NCBI RefSeq assembly: GCF_024734075.1
Contig: NZ_CP102850.1
Location: forward strand, 4,402,001-4,466,000
Direction of reading: 5' to 3'
DNA: 64,000 nt
Source of the DNA: Gordonia mangrovi
GTDB lineage: Bacteria > Actinomycetota > Actinomycetes > Mycobacteriales > Mycobacteriaceae
Shown here: positions 35,552 through 43,944 of the stretch, one piece after another
Position numbering within the stretch: position 1 is the first letter of the stretch
Layout: every line of letters begins with the position of its first letter
Notes under the pieces: model-generated
Told to the model about the DNA's origin: nothing
What the model saw: only the letters and a program-made list of their open reading frames with translations
The model's database searches: none
Program-made: the position numbers and the translations under genes

Positions 35552-37615
35552 TCAGGCGATGCCTGCGGCCACCTCGGTGCCCTGGCGGATCGCCCGCTTG
35601 GCGTCGAGCTCGGCGGCCAGGTCCGCGCCGCCGATGACGTGGGTGGTCACCCCGGCCACGGTCAACGGGTCGACGAGCTCGCGCACCGATTCCTGCCCGG
35701 CACACACGACCACGTTGTCGACTTCCAGAATGCGGGTGTCGGTGACCTTGCCCTCGTCGTCGTGGAAGCTCAGGTGCAGACCCTGGTCGTCGATCTTGTC
35801 GTAGGTCGCGCCCGAGATCTGTTCCACGCCCTTCATCTTCACCGTCGCGCGGTGCACCCAGCCGCTGGTCTTGCCGAGTGTCTTGCCCTGCTTGCCCGGC
35901 TTGCGCTGCACGAGGTAGACCTGCCGGATCGCCGGCAGCGGGCGGGGTTTGGTGACGAAGCCGGGCTTGTCGCCGTCCTCGGTGACGCCCCACTCCTGCT
36001 CCCATTCCTTGAGATTCAGGGACGGCGACTCATCGGTGACCAGGAATTCGCTGACGTCGAAGCCGATTCCGCCGGCGCCGATCACCGCGACCCGCTTGCC
36101 GATCTCGCGGCGCCCGAGGACGGCGTCGGCGTAGGACATGACCATCGGATGATCGACCCCGGGAATGCTCGGGATGCGCGGGGTGACGCCGGTGGCCACG
36201 ATGACGTCGTCGTAGGTGCCCTCGATGATCTCCTCGGCGGTCACCCGCTTGTTCAGCAGCACGTTCACGCCGTGGATCTCGAGTTGCCGGGTGTAGTAGC
36301 GGATCGTCTCGTTGAATTCTTCCTTGCCCGGGATCCGGGAAGCGATGGAGAACTGGCCGCCGATGCTGGGGCCGCCCTCGTAGAGGTCGACCTTGTGACC
36401 GCGCTGGGCCGACGCCACGGCGGCAGAGAGCCCGGCAGGTCCGGCACCCACGACAGCCACTCGCTTGGCGCGGCGGGTCGGTCCGAGGAGCAGTGTCGTC
36501 TCGCGGCCGGCCTGCGGATTGACCAGGCAGGACACGTGCTTGCCGACGAACGCATGGTCGAGGCAGGCCTGGTTGCAGCCGATGCAGGTGTTGATCTCGT
36601 CGGAACGGTTCTCGCGCGCCTTGTTGGCGAGCTCGGGATCGGCGAGGAACGGCCGAGCCATCTGCACGGCGTCGACGCGTCCGCGCTCGAGGATCTCCTC
36701 GGCGAGTTCTGCGGTGTTGATGCGGTTGGCGGCGATGAGTGGAATCGACACCTCGTCGCGAAGACGTTCGGTGAACTTCACGAACGCGCCGCGGGGCACC
36801 GAGGTGACGATGGTGGGCACCTGCGCCTCGTGCCAGCCGATGTCGGTGTTGATGGCATCGACCCCATGCTGTTCGGCCTTGCGCGCCATGAGGGCGACCT
36901 CGTCCCAGGTCTGTCCGTTGCGGATGAGGTCGGCGATGGACTGGCGCAGGATGATCGGGAAATCGCGCGGCACCTGGCGGCGCATCTCCTTGATGACCTC
37001 GACCAGGAACCGCTGGCGGTTCTCGGTGGAGCCGCCCCACTTGTCGGTGCGGTCGTTGGTGTGCGGGCAGAGGAACTGATTGATCAGGTAGCCCTCGCCG
37101 CCCATGATCTCGACCGCGTCGTAGCCGGCCTGGCGAGCCAGTTTCGCCGACCGTCCGAAGCTGCGGATCACGTGCCGGATGATCGGCTCGTTCATCTTCA
37201 GGTGTTTGAACGGGTGGATCGGCGACGGCTCGGAGCCGGCGGCCACCTTGAATGGGTTGTACCCGTAGCGGCCGGCGTGGATGAGCTGCATCGCGATCTT
37301 GCCGCCCTCGTCGTGCACGGCCTTGGTGACGCGCTGATGGCGCTTGACCTCGAGGACGTTGGTCATCTTCCCGCCGGCGATGGAGAGCACGCCGGTCCGG
37401 CTGGTGGCGAATCCGCCGGTGATGATCAGTCCGGCGCCGCCCCTGGCCCGCGCGGCGAAGTAGGCCGCGAGCTTGTCGATATCCCACACCCGATCCTCGA
37501 GGCCGGTGTGCATCGACCCCATGATGAGACGGTTCGGGATGGTCATCCCGCCGATCTGGAGCGGTTCGAACAGGTTGGGGAACTGCGGATTTCGCTCGGC
37601 CGTGTGGGCTGACAT
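35552..37615 (-). CDS. fadH: 2,4-dienoyl-CoA reductase (NADPH), FadH-type NADH:flavin oxidoreductase
   Basis: Reduces 2,4-dienoyl-CoA intermediates so that unsaturated fatty acids enter beta-oxidation. 687 residues: old-yellow-enzyme TIM barrel with FMN (RLIMGSMHTGLEDR, GGAGLIITGG), a [4Fe-4S] cluster (CIGCNQACLDHAF and SCLVNP) near residue 340, then FAD- and NADP-binding Rossmann halves (VAVVGAGPAGLSAAVASAQ, VAVIGAGGIGFDVSEFL). The MGSMHTGLEDR signature separates FadH from other old-yellow enzymes. Downstream of padR by 48 bp and probably in its transcript. Confidence 0.9.
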   Translation of the reverse strand: MSAHTAERNPQFPNLFEPLQIGGMTIPNRLIMGSMHTGLEDRVWDIDKLAAYFAARARGGAGLIITGGFATSRTGVLSIAGGKMTNVLEVKRHQRVTKAVHDEGGKIAMQLIHAGRYGYNPFKVAAGSEPSPIHPFKHLKMNEPIIRHVIRSFGRSAKLARQAGYDAVEIMGGEGYLINQFLCPHTNDRTDKWGGSTENRQRFLVEVIKEMRRQVPRDFPIILRQSIADLIRNGQTWDEVALMARKAEQHGVDAINTDIGWHEAQVPTIVTSVPRGAFVKFTERLRDEVSIPLIAANRINTAELAEEILERGRVDAVQMARPFLADPELANKARENRSDEINTCIGCNQACLDHAFVGKHVSCLVNPQAGRETTLLLGPTRRAKRVAVVGAGPAGLSAAVASAQRGHKVDLYEGGPSIGGQFSIASRIPGKEEFNETIRYYTRQLEIHGVNVLLNKRVTAEEIIEGTYDDVIVATGVTPRIPSIPGVDHPMVMSYADAVLGRREIGKRVAVIGAGGIGFDVSEFLVTDESPSLNLKEWEQEWGVTEDGDKPGFVTKPRPLPAIRQVYLVQRKPGKQGKTLGKTSGWVHRATVKMKGVEQISGATYDKIDDQGLHLSFHDDEGKVTDTRILEVDNVVVCAGQESVRELVDPLTVAGVTTHVIGGADLAAELDAKRAIRQGTEVAAGIA

Positions 37616-37663
37616 GGCGTTGCCTTTCGTGTCGGGGATCGGGGGAGTGGCCAGTGATTCGAA

Positions 37664-38218
37664 CTACTGGCGTTGAGCGGACAATTCGCGTTCGAGGGCG
37701 GCGATGACCTCGTCACACCAGTCGACGAAGCTCTTCTCGGACCGGATGCCGCCACGGAGCACCAGGTACTGGTGGAGCTTGCGGCCGGTGAGGGTTTCCG
37801 GCGATGGGTAGTAGGCCGTCTGGAAACCCGTGAACAGTGTCAGTTGGGCGAGGTGCTCGTCGCGGTGGGCCTTGAGCTCCCCGATGATGGTGGTCAGGTC
37901 GCCGAATTCGGCGGCGCGCAGCTTGACTCCGAGATCGTTGCGGAGCGGCTGCAGCGGCGTCGGGCTGGTGGCCCACTCCGCCACGACCTGTCGGCCGGCG
38001 TCGGAGACGGTGTAGACCTTCTTGTCGGGTCGGCCGTCCTGCGGAATCGATTCGAAGCTCACCAGGCCGTCGGCGTGCAGCTTCTTCAGCGTGCGGTAGA
38101 TCTGCTGGTGGGTTGCCGACCAGAAGTATCCGATGGATCGATCGAACTGCTGGCCGATCTCATAGCCCGTTCCGGGCCGTTCGGCCAGCGACACCAAGAT
38201 CGCATGTTCGAGCGCCAC
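37664..38218 (-). CDS. PadR family transcriptional regulator
   Basis: 184 residues. N-terminal winged helix (ALEHAILVSLAERPGTGYEI, GYFWSATHQQIYRTLKKLHA, KKVYTVSDAGRQ) and C-terminal helical dimer domain typical of PadR/Vir. GTG start. It sits 28 bp after the ABC exporter stop and 48 bp before fadH on the same strand, so an ABC-padR-fadH transcript is likely, regulated by PadR in response to a lipophilic or phenolic ligand. Inducer unknown. Confidence 0.88.
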   Translation of the reverse strand: MALEHAILVSLAERPGTGYEIGQQFDRSIGYFWSATHQQIYRTLKKLHADGLVSFESIPQDGRPDKKVYTVSDAGRQVVAEWATSPTPLQPLRNDLGVKLRAAEFGDLTTIIGELKAHRDEHLAQLTLFTGFQTAYYPSPETLTGRKLHQYLVLRGGIRSEKSFVDWCDEVIAALERELSAQRQ

Positions 38219-38246
38219 GATCCGAACCTAACACTGCACCTACGCA

Positions 38247-39920
38247 CTATGCAACAAAGTTCATATGTGCGCGGAGTCGGCCCGCGTGCAGCTCCACCAC
38301 GTCGTCGGCGATCTCGGTGACCCGTGGGTCGTGGGTGACGAGCAGGGTGGAACGGCCGGCGACCAGTTGCTGCAACGGTTCGAGGATGCGTCGGGCGGTG
38401 GCGTCGTCGAGTCCTGACGTCGGTTCATCGAGGATGAGGATCGGTGTATCGCGCAGAAACGCGCGTGCCATCGCGATCCGCTGGCGCTGTCCACCGGACA
38501 GGGTCAACCCGTCCTCGTCGAGCAGCGAGTCATATCCCTGGGGCAGGGCACTGATGAAGGAATCCGCGTCGGCAGCGATCGCGGCGGAGATGATGGCGGC
38601 ACGGTCGGCGTCGGGACACCCGTAGGCGATGTTGTCGGCGACGGTGGCGGCCTTGATGACCGGTTGCTGGGGCAGCAGCGTGATGTGGTCACGGATGGAC
38701 CGGCCGGTCAGTGCGGTCAGGTCCCGGCCGCCCAGGGTGATGCGTCCGCCGTCGGGCCGTTCGAAGCGGCACAACAGCGACGCGAGGGTGGATTTGCCGG
38801 CTCCGCTGGCGCCGACCAGGGCGGTGATCCGACCGGGGGCCAGGTCCAGGGACACCCGGTCGAGGACCGTCGCGCCGTCGCGGTGCAGGGTCACCTCACG
38901 CACCGACACCGCATGGTCGGGACCCCGGTGGGGGATGGCGTCGGGGTGGTCCGCGTCGGTCGGCTCGAGATCGAGCAGTTCGCAGAGGCGTTCGGCACTG
39001 ACCGTCGCCGAGGCGAGGGCCAGTCGGATCTCGGCGAGTTCCTGCATCTTGGGATACAGCATGCCGAGGTAGCCGGTCAGCGCCAGCAGTGCACCGACGC
39101 TGAGCGTGCCCTGGCGGACCTGCCAGACGCCGGCGACGGCGATCGCCAAGGTCACCACCACCTGGCCGAAACCCATCACCGCACCGAATCCGGCCTCGAT
39201 CCGGGTCTGGGTCATGCGGGTGCCGAGCCAGGTGATGCCGGCCCGGTGCAACCGGGCGTGTTCCCGATCCTGCTGGTTGTAGGCGACCGCCGTCTCGTGA
39301 CCGCTGATGGCGGTCGACACGGCCAGCGCGATATCGGCGTTGGCGACGCGTTCGTCACGGGTGATCAGCCGCTGGCGTCGCGAGTAGAGCGCCGACAGCG
39401 CCCACAGGACCGGTACGGCCGCCAGCGCGACCATCGCCACCTGCCAACTCATGATGAGTGCTGCGATGACCAGGCCGGTCGTGTTCACCGCGGCGATGAC
39501 GAATTGCATCAGACCGGACCCGACCAGGTATTCCACTGCCTCCAGGTCCCCGGTGTGCCGGGTGACGAGGTCACCCACGCCGAAGCGGCGGTGGATGACC
39601 GGATTGAGGCGTTGCACGTGGGCGAACAGGCGGTCACGCAGCCGCAACACCACCCGCTCGGAGATGCCGATCGCGGCGACCTGCCCGTAGTAGTCGGCGC
39701 CGGTGGACACGGCGGTCACCAACAACCAGAGGGCGGCCAGCGCACCGAACTGCAGGACGTCCGTCGCGGTCAGCGCGCCATCGATCACATCGGACAACAC
39801 GAAGATGCCGATGATCTCACATCCGGTGGCCAGCAACAGGAGTGCCGCGGCCATCGCGAATCGGGGACCCTCTGAGGTCAGCGCGGACGAGAATCGGCGA
39901 AATGTGTCGCGCGCGGTCAT
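38247..39920 (-). CDS. ABC exporter half-transporter, fused permease and ATPase (CydC/MsbA-like)
   Basis: 557 residues. Six membrane helices in the first 300 residues (type I ABC exporter), then the ATPase: Walker A VGASGAGKSTLASL, Q-loop LLPQQPVI, signature LSGGQRQRIAMARA, Walker B PILILDEPTSGLD, H-loop VTHD. The substrate cannot be inferred; multidrug, lipid or thiol export are all possible, and a partner half-transporter would normally be needed unless it is a homodimer. First gene of a likely operon with padR and fadH. Confidence 0.9.
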   Translation of the reverse strand: MTARDTFRRFSSALTSEGPRFAMAAALLLLATGCEIIGIFVLSDVIDGALTATDVLQFGALAALWLLVTAVSTGADYYGQVAAIGISERVVLRLRDRLFAHVQRLNPVIHRRFGVGDLVTRHTGDLEAVEYLVGSGLMQFVIAAVNTTGLVIAALIMSWQVAMVALAAVPVLWALSALYSRRQRLITRDERVANADIALAVSTAISGHETAVAYNQQDREHARLHRAGITWLGTRMTQTRIEAGFGAVMGFGQVVVTLAIAVAGVWQVRQGTLSVGALLALTGYLGMLYPKMQELAEIRLALASATVSAERLCELLDLEPTDADHPDAIPHRGPDHAVSVREVTLHRDGATVLDRVSLDLAPGRITALVGASGAGKSTLASLLCRFERPDGGRITLGGRDLTALTGRSIRDHITLLPQQPVIKAATVADNIAYGCPDADRAAIISAAIAADADSFISALPQGYDSLLDEDGLTLSGGQRQRIAMARAFLRDTPILILDEPTSGLDDATARRILEPLQQLVAGRSTLLVTHDPRVTEIADDVVELHAGRLRAHMNFVA

Positions 39921-40060
39921 CAGTATGCGGCCCTCCCGTTGGTGCTCGGCCGACGGCGCTGCCGGCTCGAAGACAACCTAGGGGGACTTGCTTCGGGCCG
40001 GCTTGCGCGACACTGGGAGAACGCTGTCAGCGCCTCCGCGGCAGGCGGCATTGGCCGGGG

Positions 40061-40480
40061 TCAGGACAAGGTCAGCACACCAAGACAGACGAGCGCCGCC
40101 ACCTTGATCACCTCGACGCCCACGTAGACGAGGTGCGCGTGGCTGCGGGGGCCGGTGTATCCGGCCAGAACGGCGTCGGAGCGACGAGTCAGTCGCGGCC
40201 GCACCGCCGCCAGCTGGAGGGCGAGCGCCCCCACCGCGACACCCGCTGCGATGGGGATTGCCGCACCCGGCCATTCGCCAACGGCCACCGCTACGACGAT
40301 GGCGGCCGCCCACACCGATTCCACCGCGTTCAGCGCGCGGAACACCAGTCGACCGATCCCCAACCCGATCGGCAGGGTGACGCCGGGGGCGCGGAACTTC
40401 AGTGGCGCCTCGAGGAACGAGATCGCCAGCACCATCCCCAGCCAGAGGAACGTGCACGCGGCTACGACTGCGGCGGCCAT
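40061..40480 (-). CDS. Small integral membrane protein, translationally coupled to flavohaemoprotein
   Basis: 139 residues with four predicted membrane helices (CTFLWLGMVLAISFLEAP; VWAAAIVVAVAVGEWPGAA; PIAAGVAVGALALQLAAV; LVYVGVEVIKVAALVCLGVL). Its ATG shares one base with the hmp TGA (TGATG), a strong sign of coupled translation. Family not recognised. Its place in the Rrf2-hmp operon suggests a role in nitrosative stress or nitric-oxide-linked transport; this is inference from neighbourhood. Confidence 0.75.
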   Translation of the reverse strand: MAAAVVAACTFLWLGMVLAISFLEAPLKFRAPGVTLPIGLGIGRLVFRALNAVESVWAAAIVVAVAVGEWPGAAIPIAAGVAVGALALQLAAVRPRLTRRSDAVLAGYTGPRSHAHLVYVGVEVIKVAALVCLGVLTLS

Positions 40481-41661
40481 CAGGACTTCGATCGCAGCAG
40501 CTCGGGGCCGAATGTCTCGTAGTGCAGCCGGTTCTCGTCGATACCGTGGGAGAGGAATTCCTCGCGCATCGCCGACAGGAACCCGCCGGGGCCGCAGAGC
40601 ATCACGTGGGCCGAGCGGTCCACCGACAGGTCCTGCAGTGACATCTGGCCGGTCCGTACCGAGTCGGAGAGAACGTGTGGCGAGGCGTTCTCGTACCACT
40701 GGACCAACCGAGCGTCGGGCAGTGAGTCCACCAGGGCGGCCAACCGGCCGCGGTGCGGTTGCCGATCGCGCGACCGGTCCGCGTGCAGGACGGTCACCGG
40801 TCGCGGGTCACGCGCGTCCGACATCGCCTCGAGCAGGCCGATCACCGGGGTGCAACCGATGCCGGCGGAGGCGAGGACCATCGGCGCGTCGCCGTCGGGC
40901 AGCACCAGATCACCGAACGGGGTGCTCACCCGCAGTGAATCGCCCTCGAACACCTCGGCGTGCAGGTGGCCGGAAACCTCGCCCGCCAGCTTCACGCTGA
41001 TCCGCCACGCGGGTGCATTCGGCGCACCGGTCAGGCTGTACTGACGGATCTGCCGGGCGCCGTCGGCAAGAGCGACCTGCACCGAGATGTACTGTCCAGG
41101 AGTGAACTCCGGCAACGGCTGATCGCCGGAGGAGACGAGCTCCAAGGCGATCGTGTCCGGCGACACCTGGGTGCGTTCGATGACACGGACGTCGCGCCAT
41201 ACCTGACCCGGTGCGACACCGGCGTTCTCGTAGAGGCCGTGCTCGGTGGCGATGAGCAGATCGGCCATATCCCAGTAGAGCTGATCCCATACGTCGGCGA
41301 CCTCGGGGGTCACGGCGTCGCCCAGCACCGCCACGATGGCTGCGAACAGATGCTCGTGCACGACCGCATACTGGTCGCGGGTCACGCCCAGTGAGGCGTG
41401 CTTGTGCGCGATCCGGTCGAGAATGAAGCGTTGCCGACGGATGTCGGGTTCGAGTTGCAGCCGGGCGAATGCGGCCACCGATCCGGCCAGCGCCTGGGGC
41501 TGTTCGCCGGTCTCCTGATGCGTCCGGTTGAACAGGTTGTCGCGGAGCTCCGGATGGGCGGTGAACAGTCCTTGATAGAAGCGGGTGGTGATCTCGCCGA
41601 GTGCCGCCTGCACCGCCGGCAGAGTGGCGGCGAGGGTGCGCCGCTGGGTGTCGGACAACAT
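40480..41661 (-). CDS. hmp: Flavohaemoprotein, nitric oxide dioxygenase
   Basis: Converts NO and O2 to nitrate with NAD(P)H. 393 residues. N-terminal globin (about 1-140) with proximal His in IAHKHASLG and following DQYAVVHEHLF; FAD-binding beta barrel with RQYSLTGAP, and the reductase NAD domain with GIGCTPVIGLLEAM and MLCGPGGFLSAMREEF. Its sequence is continuous with the upstream Rrf2 gene (52 bp between) and its stop overlaps the membrane-protein start. NO-responsive regulation by an NsrR-type repressor is well known for hmp genes. Confidence 0.95.
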   Translation of the reverse strand: MLSDTQRRTLAATLPAVQAALGEITTRFYQGLFTAHPELRDNLFNRTHQETGEQPQALAGSVAAFARLQLEPDIRRQRFILDRIAHKHASLGVTRDQYAVVHEHLFAAIVAVLGDAVTPEVADVWDQLYWDMADLLIATEHGLYENAGVAPGQVWRDVRVIERTQVSPDTIALELVSSGDQPLPEFTPGQYISVQVALADGARQIRQYSLTGAPNAPAWRISVKLAGEVSGHLHAEVFEGDSLRVSTPFGDLVLPDGDAPMVLASAGIGCTPVIGLLEAMSDARDPRPVTVLHADRSRDRQPHRGRLAALVDSLPDARLVQWYENASPHVLSDSVRTGQMSLQDLSVDRSAHVMLCGPGGFLSAMREEFLSHGIDENRLHYETFGPELLRSKS

Positions 41662-41713
41662 GGTGACTCCTGTTCCTCGGTGACGGTGTCCGTCAGGGTT
41701 TCTGGGGCGCTCG

Positions 41714-42199
41714 TCAGGTCTGGGCGCGCGCGGGATCGGCGGCGGCCTCGGGCGGGTGCGGGGTCAGCGACAGTAGCACCGCAGTGGTCGGTTCCCGGAC
41801 GAGGTCGGCCACCGTCTGTTCGTCGAGGCTGGTGAAGAAGGCGGTCCTGGCCCGGGCCAGTGCGCCACGTAGCCGGCAGGCGCGGCGCAGTGGGCAGGGT
41901 TGGGGCCCTTCGCAATCCACCACCTCGCCGGTGCCCTCGAGGCTCGATGCCAACCAGCCGACGCGTGCGCCTTGACCGAGGTCGGTGATCGCCAGTCCGC
42001 CGCTGCGGCCGCGGCGGGCATGCACCACGCCCATCTCGGAGAGTCGGCCCACCACCTTCGCGACATGCGTGTACGGCACGGCGAGCTCGGCGGCCAACGT
42101 CTTGGTGGTGAGGACTGTTGTGTCCGCATCGTTTTCGCCGGCGACGGCGAGGCGCATCACCACCCGGAGGCCGATGTCGGTGAAGCGGGTCAGCTGCAT
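41714..42199 (-). CDS. Rrf2 family regulator with iron-sulfur cysteines, NsrR-like
   Basis: 161 residues. Winged-helix start MQLTRFTDIGLRVVMRLAVA, then ELAVPYTHVAKVVGRL and GRSGGLAI. Three cysteines in DCEGPQPCPLRRAC (spacing C-x5-C-x5-C) match the [2Fe-2S]/[4Fe-4S] site of NsrR, the NO sensor of actinobacteria and enterobacteria. It heads the hmp operon, fitting NO control. ATG 42199 lies only about a dozen bases after a TATGAT -10 box, so the mRNA is nearly leaderless. Confidence 0.88.
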   Translation of the reverse strand: MQLTRFTDIGLRVVMRLAVAGENDADTTVLTTKTLAAELAVPYTHVAKVVGRLSEMGVVHARRGRSGGLAITDLGQGARVGWLASSLEGTGEVVDCEGPQPCPLRRACRLRGALARARTAFFTSLDEQTVADLVREPTTAVLLSLTPHPPEAAADPARAQT

Positions 42200-42211
42200 G
42201 GGATCGAGTAG

Positions 42212-42238
42212 ATCATAATTGGAATCTGAAATGCATAA
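42212..42238 (-). promoter_or_regulatory. Promoter of the Rrf2-hmp operon with NsrR half-site-like motif
   Basis: On the minus strand TATGAT (complement of 42212-42217) is a consensus -10 box. TTATGCATTT (complement of 42229-42238) lies at the -35 region and resembles the NsrR half-site AAGATGCATTT. Only one half is convincing. The A/T-rich patch contrasts with its surroundings. Confidence 0.5.
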
Positions 42239-42326
42239 TAAAGCGGGGTGATGCCCGTCACGTTCTCGGCCGTCGCGTCGTGCGTTGCGGCAGCGGGTCG
42301 ACCCGCCATGCGCCACACTGTGTCCC

Positions 42327-43598
42327 ATGGCGACACCGCGCACGCGACCGAGGGATCTGCTGTCCTGGCGACAGGTCGAGGGTGGCGGGGTGATCGGCCC
42401 GGATGAACGCCTCGGTTGGTCGAAGACCGTCGGGATCGGTCTACAGCATGTGGTCGCGATGTTCGGCGCCACATTCCTGGTGCCGGTACTCACCGGGTTC
42501 CCACCGTCGACGACACTGCTGTTCTCCGGCATCGGCACGCTGTTGTTCCTGCTCATCACCCGCAACCGACTGCCGAGCTACCTCGGGTCGAGTTTCGCCA
42601 TCATCGCCCCCGTGCTCGCGGCGACCGCGTCGAACGGCCAGTCGGCCGCGCTCGGCGGGATCGTGGTGGTCGGTGCGCTGCTCCTGATGATCGGCGTGAT
42701 CGCACATTTCGCGGGCATCGGCTGGATCGAGGTGTTGATGCCGCCGGTGGTCACCGGGACCATCGTCGCGCTCATCGGACTGAACCTCGCACCCACCGCG
42801 AAGACGAACTACGAGCAGGACCCGGTCATCGCCACCGTGGTACTCGTGTTGTTGGTCGCCTCGGTGGTGCTGTTTCGCGGAATGCTCGGCCGGCTGGCCA
42901 TCTTCCTGAGTGTCATTCTCGGCTACGTGATCTCACTGATCTTCGACAAGGTCGACACCACCGGGATCGGCGAGGCCGCATGGGTCGGGTTGCCGGAGTT
43001 CCAGGCGCCGAGTTTCCACCTGTCGGTGATTCCGATGTTCCTGCCGGTGGTGCTGGTATTGCTGGTGGAGAACATCGGCCACGTGAAATCGGTCGCGACG
43101 ATGACCGGCATCAACTACGACCGCCGGATCGGCCGCGCACTGGCGGCCGACGGGCTGGCCACCGTGCTGGCCGGCAGCGGAGGCGGATCGGCCACCACGA
43201 CCTACGCCGAGAACATCGGCGTCATGGCGGCGACCAAGGTGTACTCGACGGCCGCGTACTGGGTGGCCGGTACGGCGGCGATCCTGCTGGGCCTGTCGCC
43301 GAAAGTCGGCGCGGTGATCGCCGCGGTTCCGCCGGGTGTGCTCGGTGGTGTGACAACGGCGCTCTACGGCCTGGTCGGCATCCTGGGCGTGCACATCTGG
43401 GTCACCAACCGGGTGGATTTCGGTCGTCCGATCAATCAGTTCACCGCCGCGATTCCACTCGTGATCGGCATCGCCGATTTCACCTGGGTGGTCGGTGACC
43501 TGAACTTCGGCGGCATCGCACTGGGCGCCGCGGCCGCCCTGGCCATCTATCACTCGATGGCGCTGATCGGCCGGTGGCGCGGGACGGTCACCGCCTGA
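42327..43598 (+). CDS. Nucleobase:cation symporter-2 family permease (uracil-xanthine type)
   Basis: 423 residues with about 12-14 membrane segments (UraA fold). N-terminal GLQHVVAMFGATFLVPVLTG is the NCS2 signature; ENIGHVKSVA and GGGSATTTYAENIGVMAATKV hold conserved substrate-site Glu and Asn residues. Transport of uracil or a related base is likely, exact base undetermined. Divergent from the Rrf2-hmp operon. An upstream start at 42285 would add 14 residues not seen in the family. Confidence 0.92.
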   Translation: MATPRTRPRDLLSWRQVEGGGVIGPDERLGWSKTVGIGLQHVVAMFGATFLVPVLTGFPPSTTLLFSGIGTLLFLLITRNRLPSYLGSSFAIIAPVLAATASNGQSAALGGIVVVGALLLMIGVIAHFAGIGWIEVLMPPVVTGTIVALIGLNLAPTAKTNYEQDPVIATVVLVLLVASVVLFRGMLGRLAIFLSVILGYVISLIFDKVDTTGIGEAAWVGLPEFQAPSFHLSVIPMFLPVVLVLLVENIGHVKSVATMTGINYDRRIGRALAADGLATVLAGSGGGSATTTYAENIGVMAATKVYSTAAYWVAGTAAILLGLSPKVGAVIAAVPPGVLGGVTTALYGLVGILGVHIWVTNRVDFGRPINQFTAAIPLVIGIADFTWVVGDLNFGGIALGAAAALAIYHSMALIGRWRGTVTA

Positions 43599-43633
43599 CC
43601 CAGTGGACCCTGGGTTCACGCAGCCGGTTCGAC

Positions 43634-43729
43634 TCAGTCCTTGCTGCCGGGTATCCCCACCACGAACCCGATCCCGATGATCACGCACGAGACGAACGCC
43701 ACGGCCGGCATCACCCACATGTAATCCAT
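43634..43729 (-). CDS. Predicted 31-residue single-helix membrane microprotein
   Basis: A 31-codon frame encodes MDYMWVMPAVAFVSCVIIGI then GFVVGIPGSKD: an aromatic N-terminus, one hydrophobic helix and a short polar tail. Third positions are mostly G or C. It lies alone between the permease and tRNA-Arg, without a strong ribosome site. Its uninterrupted membrane helix ending at a stop is the main evidence. No family was recognised. Confidence 0.45.
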   Translation of the reverse strand: MDYMWVMPAVAFVSCVIIGIGFVVGIPGSKD

Positions 43730-43816
43730 GTGAGCGATGTTACGAGCGAACGGGTGTGCCCGCGCGGTTTCCGGGGGACAACAGGACCTTGGTCCACACC
43801 GGCCGTGATCCGACTG

Positions 43817-43890
43817 TGCCCCCGGCAGGATTCGAACCTGCGACCTAGGGATTAGAAGGCCCTTGCTCTATCCACCTGAGCTACGGAGGC
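43817..43890 (-). tRNA. tRNA-Arg (anticodon TCT)
   Basis: On the minus strand acceptor GCCTCCG pairs with CGGGGGC. Anticodon loop CTTCTAA gives anticodon TCT (AGA codons), and the T-arm GCAGGTTCGAATCCTGC is intact. CCA is not encoded. Lies between the permease and the CopD-CtaG gene. Confidence 0.96.
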
Positions 43891-43944
43891 TGATGCCGCG
43901 GAGGCGGCAGCGTGGGCGAGTATAGCCCGTCCTACAGTTGTCTC

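Noticed and set aside
42200-42240. Complete palindromic NsrR box
   Set aside because: Only one half-site is convincing; kept as a half-site motif.
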